From CAVYUC01 sp963783085 (GTDB lineage: Bacteria > Bacteroidota > Bacteroidia > Bacteroidales > Prolixibacteraceae), in assembly GCA_963783085.1 (NCBI GenBank), contig CAWAMJ010000002.1, positions 62,001 to 126,000 of the forward strand: 64,000 nt of DNA, in the 5' to 3' direction. Positions 62,149-64,000 of this stretch are shown here, piece by piece. A program made the position numbers and the translations under genes. The notes under the pieces are model-generated. The model was not told the DNA's origin and made no database searches. It saw nothing but the letters and a program-made list of their open reading frames with translations. The stretch's first letter is position 1, and every line of letters starts with the position of its first letter.

Positions 62149-64000
62149 TATAGTTTTAAATAATTTCAGACAGTATTATGGCAGTGTTGTCATAGATTTG
62201 GAAACTAGCAAAGACAAGAATATAATATTAGTTGGTGGTAAAAATGGCTACGGTAAAACAAATTTCCTTATCTCAATAGTATGGTGTCTTTACGGTGAGA
62301 AAATAACTCAGATTGATGAAAGTTTTAAACGTGAAGTTCAGAAAGAGTCCAATTATCAAAAATTTATAAAACAATCTTTAAATTGGTCAACAAGGGATGA
62401 AGGTAACTCTGAGTTCTCAGTTGAGATTCAATTTGAAGAAATTGACTATCCTGCAAATCTAAAGGTTAATGATAATCGTCTATCAATCAAAAGAGTATTT
62501 AATACTCAAAAAGTCGAAGAATCACTTTCAATTTTAAATACACAAGGGCAAGAATTATTTATTGAGATTGAAGATAAAATTAGTTTTATCAACGATTATT
62601 TAATCCCACTTGAAGCAGCAAAATTTGTCTTTTTCGATGCTGAAAAAATTGCTTCTTGGGCTGAATTATCAACAAAAGATGAAGGTAATGTATTAAATGA
62701 TGCGCTGGGAAAACTATTAGGGCTTGACCTTTTCGAGAATTTAAAAGATGATATTAATGTTTTTATTGACAATCTAAGAAAAGAAAGTGCTCCCTCAAAT
62801 TTAAGGGAACAAATAGACAATACAGAACAAGCAATAAAGCTTAATACACGGAAAATTGAGAAAATTGACTTAGAAAGCGCTTTAAATTATAATGAAGTTC
62901 AAGAATTAAAAAAGAAAATAAATGAATATCAGACTTTTCTAAATCAGAATAGTAAGAAAGAAACATCGTCTGTAAATAGAGAAACCCTTTATTCCGATAT
63001 TTTGAAGTTGCGTGAACGTAAAAACGTAATAGAAAAGCAGTTTAATGACTTAAGCGAAATTATTCCCATTGCAATTTTAAGTGGTAAAATTGAAGAAGTA
63101 ATTGAACAATTAGATTTACAAAATCAAGTTAAAAACAATATTGAAGCAAATGCAGAAATAAAGGGGAAACTGGATAACTTTATTGAACAACTTTTTAATA
63201 AGCCACCTGAACCAGAAGATGGTTCAATGTCTTTCAAAAACAAAATATTTTATTCAGAAAAAGCCCAAGTATTATTAAATGAACTTTTTAACGTTAGTGA
63301 TGAATTAAACGAATTAATTTATGAAATTGACTTAAATAAGGCGGATACTGATTTAATATATAAAACCTCTCAACTTATTAAGCAACAATCAAAAGAATTA
63401 TTTGAAACAACAATTTCTGACTTTAATACCATTCAAATATCCCTTGTTGAAAAAGAAAAACAGTTAAAAATACTTGATTCAGATTTAGAAGATGAAACAA
63501 TACTCGAAACGATAACTAAAAAGTATGAAGCAGAAAGAAAAAGAGATAAAATAATTGCTGAGAATGGCGCTTTGAAAGTTCAAAAAGAAAAACTCGAAAG
63601 TGACAATATTAGGTTAAATCAACAATATTCTATACAACTACAAAAAAGTAGTGGAAATCAAATAATTAAAAATAAAATAGCATCGGCAAAAAAGTATATC
63701 GATTCTCTTCAAACATTTATTGATAATCAAAAACGTAGTAAAAAAGAAGCTCTTGCAACTAAATTGTTAATGGAGCTAGAAAAACTTATGCATAAAATGC
63801 AAAATGGGAATTCAAGTTTTATCAAAGATTCAAGAATAGATATTTTACCTGATGGGAAAGGTTTAAAAGTATCAATACTTGATTCAGAAGGTAATGAAAT
63901 TCCAAAGGAAACCTTTTCAACTGGCGAGAAACAGATTTACATATCATGTCTAATAAAGTCTATATTAAGTGAATCAATACAAAATTTCCCGATTTTTATA
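62135..64000 (+). CDS. DndD-like SMC-type AAA ATPase (3' truncated by window)
   Basis: The visible 622 residues start MKISSIVLNNFRQYYGSVVI and contain Walker A GGKNGYGKTN (34-43). The segment LIPLEAAKFVFFDAEKIASW (about 150-170) is typical of DndD/Rad50-like ATPases. A long coiled-coil region (about 220-580) follows, and then the start of the C-terminal ATP-binding half with the ABC signature FSTGEKQIYISCLIKSIL. The frame is open at 64000. DndD works with DNA phosphorothioation systems, but no dndC, dndB or dptH is visible. It may be a distinct ATPase-based defence system. Confidence 0.85.
   Translation, partial: MKISSIVLNNFRQYYGSVVIDLETSKDKNIILVGGKNGYGKTNFLISIVWCLYGEKITQIDESFKREVQKESNYQKFIKQSLNWSTRDEGNSEFSVEIQFEEIDYPANLKVNDNRLSIKRVFNTQKVEESLSILNTQGQELFIEIEDKISFINDYLIPLEAAKFVFFDAEKIASWAELSTKDEGNVLNDALGKLLGLDLFENLKDDINVFIDNLRKESAPSNLREQIDNTEQAIKLNTRKIEKIDLESALNYNEVQELKKKINEYQTFLNQNSKKETSSVNRETLYSDILKLRERKNVIEKQFNDLSEIIPIAILSGKIEEVIEQLDLQNQVKNNIEANAEIKGKLDNFIEQLFNKPPEPEDGSMSFKNKIFYSEKAQVLLNELFNVSDELNELIYEIDLNKADTDLIYKTSQLIKQQSKELFETTISDFNTIQISLVEKEKQLKILDSDLEDETILETITKKYEAERKRDKIIAENGALKVQKEKLESDNIRLNQQYSIQLQKSSGNQIIKNKIASAKKYIDSLQTFIDNQKRSKKEALATKLLMELEKLMHKMQNGNSSFIKDSRIDILPDGKGLKVSILDSEGNEIPKETFSTGEKQIYISCLIKSILSESIQNFPIFI

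Overview
The window looks like a chromosomal segment of an anaerobic or facultative Bacteroidota, most likely a Marinilabiliales/Prolixibacteraceae-type polysaccharide degrader. This rests on SusC/SusD pairs, an ECF sigma/FecR switch, many sulfatases, ABC-F and FtsX-type permeases typical of the phylum, and a NarGHJI nitrate reductase. No rRNA, tRNA or CRISPR array was seen.

Layout. (1) 1-9171, plus strand: a respiratory nitrate reductase operon: 5'-truncated multiheme cytochrome/TPR protein, membrane-anchored diheme cytochrome c, narG, narH, narJ, narI. (2) 9168-16095: a GH2 remnant, an FAD-dependent CrtI-like oxidoreductase, a HigB-toxin remnant, an FtsX-family permease, a small membrane protein and ilvD. 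(3) 16238-36579: an AT-rich accessory island. It opens with a leader repeat (copy 1), followed by gene cassettes separated by folded attC-like sites. Four cassettes carry 5' and 3' boxes complementary to each other (TTATGGGC/GCCCATAA, TTAGGGG/CCCCTAA, TTATGGGC/GCCCATAA, TTACAGGGC/GCCCTGTAA), which is integron cassette logic, but no integrase is in the window. Cargo includes a GHKL ATPase-DUF3883 protein. Group II intron remnants lie in the opposite orientation. Next come a type I restriction locus (hsdR, broken hsdS, hsdM) carrying two GxxExxY-gene elements bounded by inverted repeats, a DUF4160/DUF2442-HTH pair, two small envelope proteins, leader copy 2, a frameshifted RecQ-phosphoribosyltransferase fusion and a DprA-like gene. 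(4) 36616-56467, minus strand: two SusC/SusD loci, four S1 sulfatases, an endonuclease/exonuclease/phosphatase-family protein and a sigma/anti-sigma pair. This is a sulfated-glycan utilisation region with no intact glycoside hydrolase. (5) 57023-59070: an ABC-F ATPase and a gene remnant. (6) 59180-64000: a polypyrimidine tract, leader copy 3, and an AT-rich operon (alpha-CTD/sigma-region-4-like protein, a 65-residue protein, a DndD-like SMC ATPase cut by the window end), probably another defence module.

The most unusual feature is the repeated leader of about 200-240 bp that stands at the 5' edge of three separate AT-rich, mostly defence-like blocks. Together with the attC-like sites it suggests that this lineage uses several dispersed integrase-less cassette entry points. 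Two accessory genes (DUF4160 and RecQ) are each broken by one extra A in an A4 run. HsdS is scrambled only in its two target-recognition domains.
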